Shown here piece after piece: positions 9,101-16,545 of a stretch of DNA of 64,000 bases; positions within the stretch are counted from its first letter, which is position 1, and each line of letters starts with the position of its first letter. The stretch spans positions 806,001 to 870,000 of the forward strand of contig NZ_JAEMUD010000001.1 in NCBI RefSeq assembly GCF_018342475.1, read 5' to 3'. A program made the translations under genes and the position numbers. Below the pieces are notes generated by a model that was not told where the DNA came from, made no database searches, and saw only the letters and a list, made by a program, of their open reading frames with translations. Source of the DNA: Parachlamydia sp. AcF125 (GTDB lineage Bacteria; Chlamydiota; Chlamydiia; Chlamydiales; Parachlamydiaceae).

Positions 9101-9898
9101 AAGCCCTTTATTATTCGCAGAAAGAAGGAGGATGTGCTTTTAGATTTGCCCGAAAAAACCGAAGAAATCTCCCATTGCACTTTAGCCGAGGATCAAAAGC
9201 GGCTGTATGTGGAAGTTCTAGAGCGGTCAAGGGAGAAAATTTTACAAGTTTTGCACGATCGCACGGTTGCTATTCCCTACATGCATATCTTTGCGCTGCT
9301 GGCTTCACTGAAACAAATTTGCAATCATCCCGCTGTCTTTTTAAAAACCCCGGTTGAATACCAAGACCATTCTTCCGGTAAATGGGAGCTTTTTAAAGAA
9401 CTGCTTAACGAAGCGCGGGAGAGTTCTCAAAAAGTGGTGGTTTTTTCGCAATATTTGGGAATGCTCGACATTTTCGAGCTTTACCTGCAGCAAAACGAGA
9501 TTGGATATGCCACGATTCGAGGATCTACGGTGGATAGGCGGGCTCCTATTAAAAGGTTTAGTCAAGATCCGAAATGTGAGGTTTTTATCGGCTCTCTTCG
9601 AGCGGCAGGCTTGGGGATTGACCTAACGGCTGCTTCGGTGGTGATTCATTATGACCGCTGGTGGAATGCGGCTCGCGAGAATCAAGCGACGGATCGGGTT
9701 CATCGAATGGGGCAAACTCGAGGAGTGCAAGTGTTCAAATTGGTCACATTAGGGACAGTAGAGGAAAGGATCGATCAATTAATCTCTCAAAAAGGGCAAT
9801 TATTAGAAGAAGTAGTGGGGGTAGATGAGCAACAGGTCCTCAAGCAGTTTAACCGGGAGGAGTTGATCCAGCTTTTACAATTTATCGATAAGGGTTAA
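6194..9898 (+). CDS. SWIM zinc finger / SNF2-family helicase
   Basis: 1234 residues. A SWIM zinc-finger pattern (CSC, eight residues, CLH) lies near residues 63-76. A middle region of unknown structure contains four EGF(F/Y) motifs spaced about 90 residues apart (near 310, 397, 485 and 577), probably repeats of the bacterial SNF2-associated region. The C-terminal half is a complete SNF2 ATPase: motif I DDMGLGKTHQA (near 785), motif II DEVQ in place of the usual DEAH/DEAQ, GLTGTPIENHL, QICNHPAVF, VVVFSQYLGML, LRAAGLGIDLTAAS and ATDRVHRMGQTRGVQV. It translocates on double-stranded DNA and may remodel nucleoprotein; chlamydiae keep such a gene. Start ATG preceded by GAGGAG at good spacing. No partner gene is adjacent. 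Confidence 0.93.
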   Translation: MVELPEFLKFYQQSAEKAWKQHAICDLEFSGPTYQIQVKDPRTHKKEWAFLQLDEKGEIKDCFCSCMGEEENPGCLHLSVAFLGVYGRYREPLHQRFESSWWNQLCQGCAMQVGYSSDRMMQVGASHYEGVTGGEVWISLELLSQEAQTRWHQILDAPLGETEETSLKFSNLTQEELSQWRSGQPSLGLSYVLSFWNDLAKWLMEMQELEIPYTLVFHEASKKVPKGITIDFKYVKIFFKLSEAILEDAIPALNTVASPLKMFPLPEQAIDQIIFDDQKGIMHIQIDEKGAWVKKNGIHFHEWIYVPSEGFYALAPIHLFPAKKLQGEQIALALDTHFVFIKSRLKGCRLEALPRPLAYTFQFDPSWNLHVEAYLFRPGDLSMEGSWIFGDWVFLKKEGFFRIEGKFFKEIKRVVTKNEINEFVSQYRVWLNTQAGFEVHLTGKETRLSYILSEDNRLYFFKSVEGEKGVIRGYDFGAWVYLEGEGFYPKAEARTLVAAYPGLSISAEQLPLFIRMNQDELQLIPRFFSDSCPIVRCGLEIGVNEAQEIVVSPKYEYAKGYQPADVQVFEGFSFVEGEGFFELTGERFLPEKYRFPFVVEPKRQAEFFSEEWENVKKYSWTIDPKLAFPRYQHLVLLNVSKKEIFGRGWYGLRLAYQTDKGMIDIHTFWKALKKNQRFLFTEAGCFDLLEKRYEWLRAFGKKRMDLRSHRLLMTSLELIRLQIMEEVHLSHLDQASLNVLQELLYFHPQEFPDLPQFKCQLRSYQQVGVLWLWFLYQHHLSGFICDDMGLGKTHQAMALMAMVLQSFSKQKNKLKAKFLIICPTSVIYHWQEKMAIFLPDVKVFTFYGSGRRLEDFGKQYEVMLTSYGVWRNEQKVLNQIPFAVAFFDEVQIAKNHTSQIYASLVHVNADMRVGLTGTPIENHLRELKALFDIIVPTYMPNDASFREFFIKPIEIQGNGERKRLLSRFVKPFIIRRKKEDVLLDLPEKTEEISHCTLAEDQKRLYVEVLERSREKILQVLHDRTVAIPYMHIFALLASLKQICNHPAVFLKTPVEYQDHSSGKWELFKELLNEARESSQKVVVFSQYLGMLDIFELYLQQNEIGYATIRGSTVDRRAPIKRFSQDPKCEVFIGSLRAAGLGIDLTAASVVIHYDRWWNAARENQATDRVHRMGQTRGVQVFKLVTLGTVEERIDQLISQKGQLLEEVVGVDEQQVLKQFNREELIQLLQFIDKG

Positions 9899-10002
9899 GA
9901 GGAGGAGATTATTTCTCTTCGGGCTTTTAGCTCTCATTACACAAAAAGCGCCTGAGCCTTTCCGATATACCGCGAAAAATTTTTGTTAATAAGGGAAAGC
10001 TC

Positions 10003-10030
10003 GCTAAAGTTAGCAGGCTCTCATAAGAGC
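10003..10030. terminator. Two small hairpins between convergent genes
   Basis: GCTAA-AG-TTAGC (10003-10014) followed by GCTCT-CATA-AGAGC (10017-10030), in the 130-base space between the convergent helicase and PP2C genes. No T-run follows, so a terminator role rests mostly on position. Confidence 0.35.
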
Positions 10031-12028
10031 TTACTTCATGGTAAGGGCAATTAAGCTAAAATCATCTGATTTGCCAGCCCGATACTCAAGCCATTGATGC
10101 GCTTTTTTGGGATCAGTATCCCAGCTAGAAAATAAGGCGGAGAGTTCTTCACTTTCCCTCGCCTTACCGGTCAGTTGGACGGCGAATTCCTTATATTTCT
10201 CTAAGCTTTTCTTATCTATTTCCTTTCCGGCCATCTCGTTGACGAATGACCCCATCTTGACAAGAGGCGATTGAGTACAGTGGTTATAGATGTCAAACGC
10301 AATCTCATCTCCACTCATTTCTTCAAGCACATGCTCAGAATAAAGGGTGTGTAATGTTTGCAGTAGCTTTTTAGATTCATTGTTAAGCATATTTTGCCAG
10401 TTTCGTATGGCCATATCCTCCGGTTTATTGGAGCTGTAATCAATTATCCAATAAGCTGGGGACGTGGCTTGTAAAATCCATTCTTCAGGATTTTCCGCAA
10501 GGGCTTTCAATTCGGGATAACGCTCCAATTTATTGGCCTCTTTTAGCTCTTGAAGTGCTTGAGAAGGAGTTTTTCCCAATGTTTTGGCTTCCATATTGTC
10601 GCCAAATCCATCAGATCCTAAGAGAATAGTATCCCCACTTTCAAGCTCTTGAAAAATAGGCTGTATATGCTTGCCTCTTCTACTCTCTATTCCCATCCCA
10701 AAAAAGGCGCCTGCTTCCTTATAAGTGCTAGAAAATGGGGTGGGGGACAAATCTTTGGCAGAACCATCTTGCCTTTTCAGCATTACGCGCGCATCTCCCA
10801 GGCAAAATCCGACGGCATATCTCTTTTCTCCATACGGGATGATAAGTGTACATGCCATGGTGGAAGCAACGCCCATAGAGCCTTCACACATGGTGGTAAG
10901 CTCTGTTCTAAGCATGGCTTGAGTGAGGGCTTCCACAATATTGTCTAAAGAGAGAATTCCGTTTTCTTGCTGATTTATTAATCGAGAAGTCAGGATTTCT
11001 CTAAATAGGTTGGTTAATTCTACTGATCCTACATGGGAGGATTCCTTATTGCCGGCCGCATCCGCCACAATGGCTAAATCTATGCTACCTACCCGATCTA
11101 TAGCAACCCAATCCGCGCAAAATTCATTTTGGGGCAAATATCCTTTTGCCTGAAGAATAGCCGTGGTCTTCATCGTGTCATCATTTTGGCTATGCACAAA
11201 TTTCTCATCTTTATTTGCCACGAACTGAGATTCAGATTGCTGAAGGCTATCGTCGAGGGTGGTAATCTTCTGGAATTGATCTAGTTCGAGCCGAAGTGAG
11301 TGGCCATGGGTGAGCGATGCAAATTTTTCTTTCAACTCATTTAGGGCTTGAACCATTGAGGTATAATCGTGGTTTTCATCAGTCGTATAGGTATACTCTT
11401 TTCCCTTTATATGAGTGGCTAAGCCATTTTGTAAGATATTGAACTCTGTAGTCTCGAGGTCAATGAATTTAAGGTCTTGCACTTCAACCTTCTCTCTCTC
11501 AAAGGGACGAACTATTTGCCATCCTTCGTTATCTTTTCGCACCCATACAAGTTTATTCTTATGAATTGCGAGAGCAGGTCCTCGCGGTAAATCTTTCAGA
11601 TAAGCGAGATGTTCGATTATTTTTGCAAGTTGTTCGGGTTTTTCAGTGTGAAGGGGGAGAATATGTTCCACTATTTTTGTTAGTTCTTCAGGCCTTTTTA
11701 ATAAGGCTGTACTAGAACCTAATTTTCCCAAAATCGCTATCTTTTTACTTTGCAGCCTTTTGGATTGTGTTTTTTGCTCATTGGCAATCAGCCCTTTAAA
11801 TGTGTTGCTTGTGGCGACTTTATACATGCTATCGAGCGAATTGCCATTCAAGTTTTTAAGGTTAGCTGCTACTTTTTCCTTATTTACCCATACTCCCTTA
11901 GTTATTCCTAGTATAATGCGATTGATGGTCCTTCCCCAAAAGTTGCCGCTAATGGAAGACTCGATTTCTTTGACGGTAAATTCTTTATTTCCTAGCCTAA
12001 TTGAGGGGGAATTAATTTCATTACTCAT
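10031..12028 (-). CDS. PP2C-type protein phosphatase with large N-terminal extension
   Basis: 665 residues from the ATG at 12026-12028, chosen because AAAGGG lies six bases before it; an earlier start at 12046 is possible. The C-terminal half is a PPM/PP2C phosphatase: CADWVAIDRVGSIDLAIVADAAG near 303-325, LGDARVMLKR near 410, the metal-ligand motif GSDGFGDN near 469, and the closing DDFSLIALTMK. The expected first Asp motif (DGxGG) reads DAAGN, so one metal ligand is altered or shifted. The N-terminal 300 residues are charged, mostly helical and not recognised. It probably dephosphorylates Ser/Thr proteins, either bacterial Pkn substrates or host proteins. No signal peptide is visible; a type III effector is conceivable but not shown. 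Confidence 0.8.
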   Translation of the reverse strand: MSNEINSPSIRLGNKEFTVKEIESSISGNFWGRTINRIILGITKGVWVNKEKVAANLKNLNGNSLDSMYKVATSNTFKGLIANEQKTQSKRLQSKKIAILGKLGSSTALLKRPEELTKIVEHILPLHTEKPEQLAKIIEHLAYLKDLPRGPALAIHKNKLVWVRKDNEGWQIVRPFEREKVEVQDLKFIDLETTEFNILQNGLATHIKGKEYTYTTDENHDYTSMVQALNELKEKFASLTHGHSLRLELDQFQKITTLDDSLQQSESQFVANKDEKFVHSQNDDTMKTTAILQAKGYLPQNEFCADWVAIDRVGSIDLAIVADAAGNKESSHVGSVELTNLFREILTSRLINQQENGILSLDNIVEALTQAMLRTELTTMCEGSMGVASTMACTLIIPYGEKRYAVGFCLGDARVMLKRQDGSAKDLSPTPFSSTYKEAGAFFGMGIESRRGKHIQPIFQELESGDTILLGSDGFGDNMEAKTLGKTPSQALQELKEANKLERYPELKALAENPEEWILQATSPAYWIIDYSSNKPEDMAIRNWQNMLNNESKKLLQTLHTLYSEHVLEEMSGDEIAFDIYNHCTQSPLVKMGSFVNEMAGKEIDKKSLEKYKEFAVQLTGKARESEELSALFSSWDTDPKKAHQWLEYRAGKSDDFSLIALTMK

Positions 12029-12358
12029 GGTAATCCCTTTGCGCAAGCATTTAGTTAGAAATTAAGGAGACCTCTTACTTTATATTATAAAATTTGTTTT
12101 TTAATTAAAATTTGTTTTTATAAGAAGTGTTGTTTTTTTAACAGCCAGCATAAGTGGGCTATAAAGAAAAAAAATATCTTAATTTTTTTAAAATCTCACA
12201 AGTTTACTTAAAAGAGTGAGTTCATTCTGAAAGCTAGGCTATCAGCCATATCCTTACCGTTTTATTTTAACCGCTTTTAAAGGCCATCAAATTTTATTGG
12301 CCGAAGATCTAAATTGTATGGCAGGAGAAAAAGGCAATTTATCCAAATGCATTTGCTT

Positions 12359-12379
12359 CGCGGCATTCATCATGCCGCG
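12359..12379. other. Perfect 8-bp GC-rich hairpin
   Basis: CGCGGCAT, a TCATC loop, then ATGCCGCG, in otherwise AT-rich non-coding DNA. No T-run follows on either strand and the nearest genes are more than 250 bases away, so a simple terminator is unlikely. Confidence 0.5.
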
Positions 12380-12446
12380 TAAGAATTGATAAGCAAATTA
12401 TCAAACCAGCCAAAATCCGACATTCTCGGGAGCTTACTAGGTTTAA

Positions 12447-12545
12447 AAAATCGATAAACAAGAAGATTTTAAAAAAGCTAAAGAGCTTGAGCCTGAGTTG
12501 GACATGTATCAGGTTAAACTAAAAGACATTGAGGGAATCAGATAA
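12447..12545 (+). pseudogene. Possible 3' remnant of a TPR-like gene
   Basis: A 32-codon reading frame without a start, ending in TAA, translates to a well-formed charged helix (DFKKAKELEPEL, then DMYQVKLKDIEGIR). The first part resembles the second helix of a TPR. A stop lies immediately upstream in frame. It may be the tail of a lost gene; chance cannot be excluded at this length. Confidence 0.25.
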
Positions 12546-12630
12546 GCTATAAATAAAAAATATTATCCTTGTAAAAGCAAGATTTAAAATTAGACAAGGT
12601 AGCAGCCGCAAAATTACCTAAGAAGGTTTT

Positions 12631-14097
12631 TTAAGGCCAGTTCAAATGATTCTCATCGGTTTCGTCCCAATCGGAAAACTCCTCGTCATCTTCAAAGAAT
12701 TCTTCCTCTTCTGTCGGAGTGGAGACCATTTTAGGAGGTTTGGGGCGGGTCTGTTGCATGGCTTCTTCTTGTTTCTCCTTACGGGTTTTTTCCTTTCCTT
12801 TTAAATGCATGAGGATAGGAACACCTGTGAAGCCGTAAGTTTCTCTAAATTGATTGTAGAGGTATTTTTTATAACTCTCCATCATCAAGTTGGGATAATT
12901 CACAAACAGAATAAACTTGGGTGGATTAATGGCGACTTGAGCCATATAATAGACACGCAAACGTTTACCCATCATCATCGGAGGGTGGTTGCGTTGCATT
13001 GCAGTTTCAATGAACTTATTCAATTGATGGGTGGTGATCCGCTTTTGCGAATTTTCATGTACCGTTTGGATTCCATCAAAGATTTTCTCAACATTTCTGC
13101 CTGTTTTAGCGGAGATGAAAAGCTTGGGACAATGATTGAGAAAGGAGGCTTCGTTCTCAATTTCTTTCAGGCAATGCTCCATTCGAAAACCTTTGACCAA
13201 GTCCCATTTATTAAAAAGCATGATACACCCTTTGCCAGCTTCTTCAACCATATTGGCAATTCTTTTTTCCTGAACTGTAATGCCTTGTTGTGAATCCAGA
13301 ACGAGCAGACAGATATCTGCTCGGGCAATGGCGCGTTCTGTGCGAATGGCGGCAAATTTATCTACGACTTCATGTTCCGCATGTTTTCTGCGAACCCCAG
13401 CCGTGTCGATAAGCGTGTATGTGTGTCCCTGGTGGGTAAAAGAAACGTCTACGCTATCGCGGGTTGTCCCTGGAATAGGGCTCACAATACATCTTTGGTC
13501 GTCCAAAAGATAGTTGATCAAAGAGGATTTCCCCACGTTGGGACGTCCAATAATCGCAATAGATAGGGGTTTATCGGTTTCTTCTTCTCCAATTTCAAGG
13601 CTTAAAGGATCTAAAGCTGCCTCTAGAAGCTCGGCAATCCGCCAGCTTTGCGTAGCAGATACCGCGACTTTATTGGCAATTCCCAGAGATTGAAATTCAT
13701 AAATAAGATAATCCTGGGAGGGGTGATCGATTTTGTTGACTGCCAAGCAGAGGGGCTTGGAAGTGCGCAATAAAATTTGAGCCACTTCATGGTCTAACGC
13801 TGTCAATCCTACTTGTGCATCAACCACCATGACGATCGTATCAGCTTCTTCAATGGCGATTTCTGCTTGTCTTTTCACTTCTTCGTTGAATGGGGCATCT
13901 GAACGAGGGTTGATGCCGCCCGTATCAATCACTTGAAAGTGCCGGCCAAACAAATCAGCATCGGCATAAAGGCGATCTCTCGTCACGCCTTCTGCTTCAT
14001 CTACAATGGCAATTTTCTTACCGCAAATTTTATTGAAAAGAGCAGATTTTCCCACGTTAGGTCGGCCTACGAGAGCGAGTTTTGGTAGTCTTGACAT
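12631..14097 (-). CDS. der: Ribosome-assembly GTPase Der (EngA)
   Basis: 488 residues from the ATG at 14095-14097; a GTG five codons earlier (14112) is possible. Two tandem Era-like GTPase domains: the first with GRPNVGKSALFNKI near 10, DTGGI and NKID; the second with GRPNVGKSSLINYLL near 180, DTAGVRRK and NKWD. A KH-like domain follows (near 340-430), then a long acidic tail (EEEEFFEDDEEF) typical of the family's variable end. Der binds the 50S precursor and is essential for its maturation. No co-directional gene is close on either side, so it is probably transcribed alone. Confidence 0.97.
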   Translation of the reverse strand: MSRLPKLALVGRPNVGKSALFNKICGKKIAIVDEAEGVTRDRLYADADLFGRHFQVIDTGGINPRSDAPFNEEVKRQAEIAIEEADTIVMVVDAQVGLTALDHEVAQILLRTSKPLCLAVNKIDHPSQDYLIYEFQSLGIANKVAVSATQSWRIAELLEAALDPLSLEIGEEETDKPLSIAIIGRPNVGKSSLINYLLDDQRCIVSPIPGTTRDSVDVSFTHQGHTYTLIDTAGVRRKHAEHEVVDKFAAIRTERAIARADICLLVLDSQQGITVQEKRIANMVEEAGKGCIMLFNKWDLVKGFRMEHCLKEIENEASFLNHCPKLFISAKTGRNVEKIFDGIQTVHENSQKRITTHQLNKFIETAMQRNHPPMMMGKRLRVYYMAQVAINPPKFILFVNYPNLMMESYKKYLYNQFRETYGFTGVPILMHLKGKEKTRKEKQEEAMQQTRPKPPKMVSTPTEEEEFFEDDEEFSDWDETDENHLNWP

Positions 14098-14430
14098 AAT
14101 CAAATCTTTCACGTTAAGTTTTATGAACTTACTTACTATAAAGAAATAAAGCTTAAAAATAAATAGAGGATTGGATTATGGGAGAGAAAGGGAGGGCAAG
14201 CTAGCAAAAACAGAGGACTCGAGTAGATGCCAATCTTGCTTGCGGGCTTAGGTTTTCTTTTTAAGGATTATTCTTTTAAAAAATAGTAACATTGAATATA
14301 ATGAATTTTTAATTTTTTAATCAATATTTTAGCATTTGTGGTTTTTAATAACAAAATGCATCTTAATCTTATGTTAAAATCCAAAAAAACAGCTGTAGAT
14401 TTTTTCTTACCGCTCAAGGAGTCGATGTAA
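14098..14430. other. Divergent promoter region between der and the SulP gene
   Basis: Very AT-rich, as expected for a divergent promoter region. AAGGAG (ending nine bases before the SulP ATG) is a clear ribosome binding site. No convincing -35/-10 pair or repeat was found. Confidence 0.5.
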
Positions 14431-16284
14431 ATGGGCTCTTCGATTGATCGTCTCTCCTTTTTTAACTCTTTTCAGGACTTAAAAAATTATTCTCTCAGCT
14501 TTTTAGCTCAAGATATCAGCGCTGGATTTTCAGTGGCTTTACTGAGCGTTCCTCAAGCAATGGCTTATGCAATGGTTGCTGGTCTTCCTTTGTCGTGTGG
14601 CATTTTAGCCGTTATTTTTTCCTCTTTAATTGCTGCTGCTTTAGGATCCTCCCGTCATTTAATTGTAGGGCCTAGCAATGCGATTGCGATCATGGTCCAG
14701 GCAGGAACCTCTCAAATTTTATTCAATTATTTTAGGGATCTTGAAGGGGCTGAGCGAGAATGGATGGCGGTACAGATTTTAACCCAATTGACTTTATTAG
14801 TCGGGCTTTTCCAGATTTTAGTGGCTTCGCTTAAACTAGGGCGCTTAACCCAATTTGTCAGCCACTCAGTCGTGGTAGGTTATGCCATGGGAACAGCGAT
14901 TGCGATCATTATCGACCAATTTTTTATTTTTTTAGGGATTGCTCCCCTGGGAGGCGTGCACGCTTTTTATGAAAAGGCTTGGTACTTAGTCTCTCATTTA
15001 AACCAATTTCACTTGCCTACCTTATTAATTAGCCTGGGAAGCTTATTTCTCATTGTCATTTTTCGGCGAAAAGACAAACGGATTCCGGGTGCTGCAATTG
15101 CTTTTGCGTTTATGGGGATTGTGGTGCAGCTCATGGGTTTAAATACAGAAGATGCAGAGTCTTTTGTGGGAGGCCGCCTTCAACACGTTTTGTTAATCGG
15201 GAATTCAGGGGAAGTTTACACGGGGCTGCCAGACTTGGCATTTCCTTACTTTAATACACACATTATGAGCAGTGTGGTGCCTGTCGCTTTTGCGATTGCT
15301 TTGATGAGTATTCTTGAATCTGCCGCTGTGGCCAAATCGATTGCTGCCATTACCGGTCAGAGGTTATCGCTCAATCAAGATATTTTTGCGATTGGAATGG
15401 GAAATTTTTGTGGGGCTTTTTCAGGAGGGGCCATGCCTATTTCTGGCAGTAATTCTCGGAGCATGCTGAATTATATCAGTGGAGCCCAAACCCGATTTGC
15501 TGCTATTTTTGGGGCAATTTTTGTCGCCACCTTCTTAATGGCTTTTGGATTTTTCATTACGCGTATTCCTGTAGGGGCTTTAGCAGCTCTTCTCATTGTA
15601 ACCGCTGTCAGCATTGTCAATCGCAAGCAATTTTTACTTTGCCTAAAAGCGACTAATTCGGATGCGCTTGTCTTATGGATTACCATTCTTTCCTGCATAT
15701 TTTTTAGTTTGGACGTGGCCTTCTACATCGGAGTGGTGATTTCAATTACTCTTTATTTGAAAAAAGCGGCTCTCCCTCAATTAATTGAATATGGGATCGA
15801 TGACTCAGGAAAATGGTGTTCAGCTGAAACTGCCACAAAAAACGACAAGAAAAAAATTCGGGTTATCAAGGTAAAAGGGGAGCTGTTTTTTGGCGCAGCA
15901 GACCTGTTCCAAAGCACCCTAAAATCCATTGCTGAAGATGATACCACTACAAAAGTGATTATTTTACAGCTTAAACATGCGCGTGACCTGGACGCGACAG
16001 GTTGCTTGGCTTTGCATCAACTCTACAATTATCTACATAGCTCAGGCAGGCACCTTATTTTAAGCGGTTTGACTTTTCCTACCTGGGAAGTTTTAAGTAA
16101 TTCAGCTTTGATAGACCTGATTGGAAAAGAAAATCTTTTCTTTTTGAATGAAAGGCGGCCTCACCTTCACATGAAAAAAGCCTTAAGAAGAGCCGAAGCT
16201 CTCTTATGCTCTGCGTCAATCCCTTTAGAGCCAGAAAGCGTAGATTTAACCGAAAAAAGTTATCTCGAAGTTCGAGCGGATTAA
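14431..16284 (+). CDS. SulP-family anion transporter with C-terminal STAS domain
   Basis: 617 residues. The membrane part (about 30-450) has the SulP signature near its start (SVPQAMAYAMVAGLP, then HLIVGPSNAIAIM) and about 12-14 membrane segments; PISGSNSRSMLNYISGAQT is the conserved central motif. A cytoplasmic STAS domain follows at about 480-595 (IRVIKVKGELFFGAADLF, then RDLDATGCLALHQL). SulP proteins carry sulfate, bicarbonate or dicarboxylates; the substrate here is undetermined. Good Shine-Dalgarno AAGGAG. The next gene also carries STAS domains, so both proteins may take part in STAS-based control, but the 261-base gap argues against tight coupling. Confidence 0.92.
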   Translation: MGSSIDRLSFFNSFQDLKNYSLSFLAQDISAGFSVALLSVPQAMAYAMVAGLPLSCGILAVIFSSLIAAALGSSRHLIVGPSNAIAIMVQAGTSQILFNYFRDLEGAEREWMAVQILTQLTLLVGLFQILVASLKLGRLTQFVSHSVVVGYAMGTAIAIIIDQFFIFLGIAPLGGVHAFYEKAWYLVSHLNQFHLPTLLISLGSLFLIVIFRRKDKRIPGAAIAFAFMGIVVQLMGLNTEDAESFVGGRLQHVLLIGNSGEVYTGLPDLAFPYFNTHIMSSVVPVAFAIALMSILESAAVAKSIAAITGQRLSLNQDIFAIGMGNFCGAFSGGAMPISGSNSRSMLNYISGAQTRFAAIFGAIFVATFLMAFGFFITRIPVGALAALLIVTAVSIVNRKQFLLCLKATNSDALVLWITILSCIFFSLDVAFYIGVVISITLYLKKAALPQLIEYGIDDSGKWCSAETATKNDKKKIRVIKVKGELFFGAADLFQSTLKSIAEDDTTTKVIILQLKHARDLDATGCLALHQLYNYLHSSGRHLILSGLTFPTWEVLSNSALIDLIGKENLFFLNERRPHLHMKKALRRAEALLCSASIPLEPESVDLTEKSYLEVRAD

Positions 16285-16545
16285 CCGCAATTCGTTCTAC
16301 CCCTCTTGCAATCAACTTATTTTTTTGTAATAGTCGGTTTATAAGCGAAAATCTTATACTTTTTTCTTTCGGGAAGGTTTTTTAGCCTAAACTTTGGGAG
16401 GGGTAGAGATTTAGAGAGAGACTGACAGCAAAAACAGGTTTTTTGCGTCATAGCCTGCCAGTTAAGTTAAAAGTGACTGAAAATTAAGCAAAAACCTCAA
16501 AGTTGAAGGCCGCATTGAAATTCAGACTAATTAAGGAAAGAGGCC

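Larger units (their letters stand above)
12029..12630. other. 600-base intergenic region between PP2C gene and der
   Basis: No intact gene is visible. It contains a T-rich stretch just upstream of the PP2C gene, one GC-rich hairpin (12359-12379) and a short coding-like remnant (12447-12545), both listed separately. The sequence looks like decayed accessory DNA. Confidence 0.6.

Noticed and set aside
16285-16545. Terminator after the SulP gene
   Set aside because: Short T-runs exist, but no stem of useful length precedes them.
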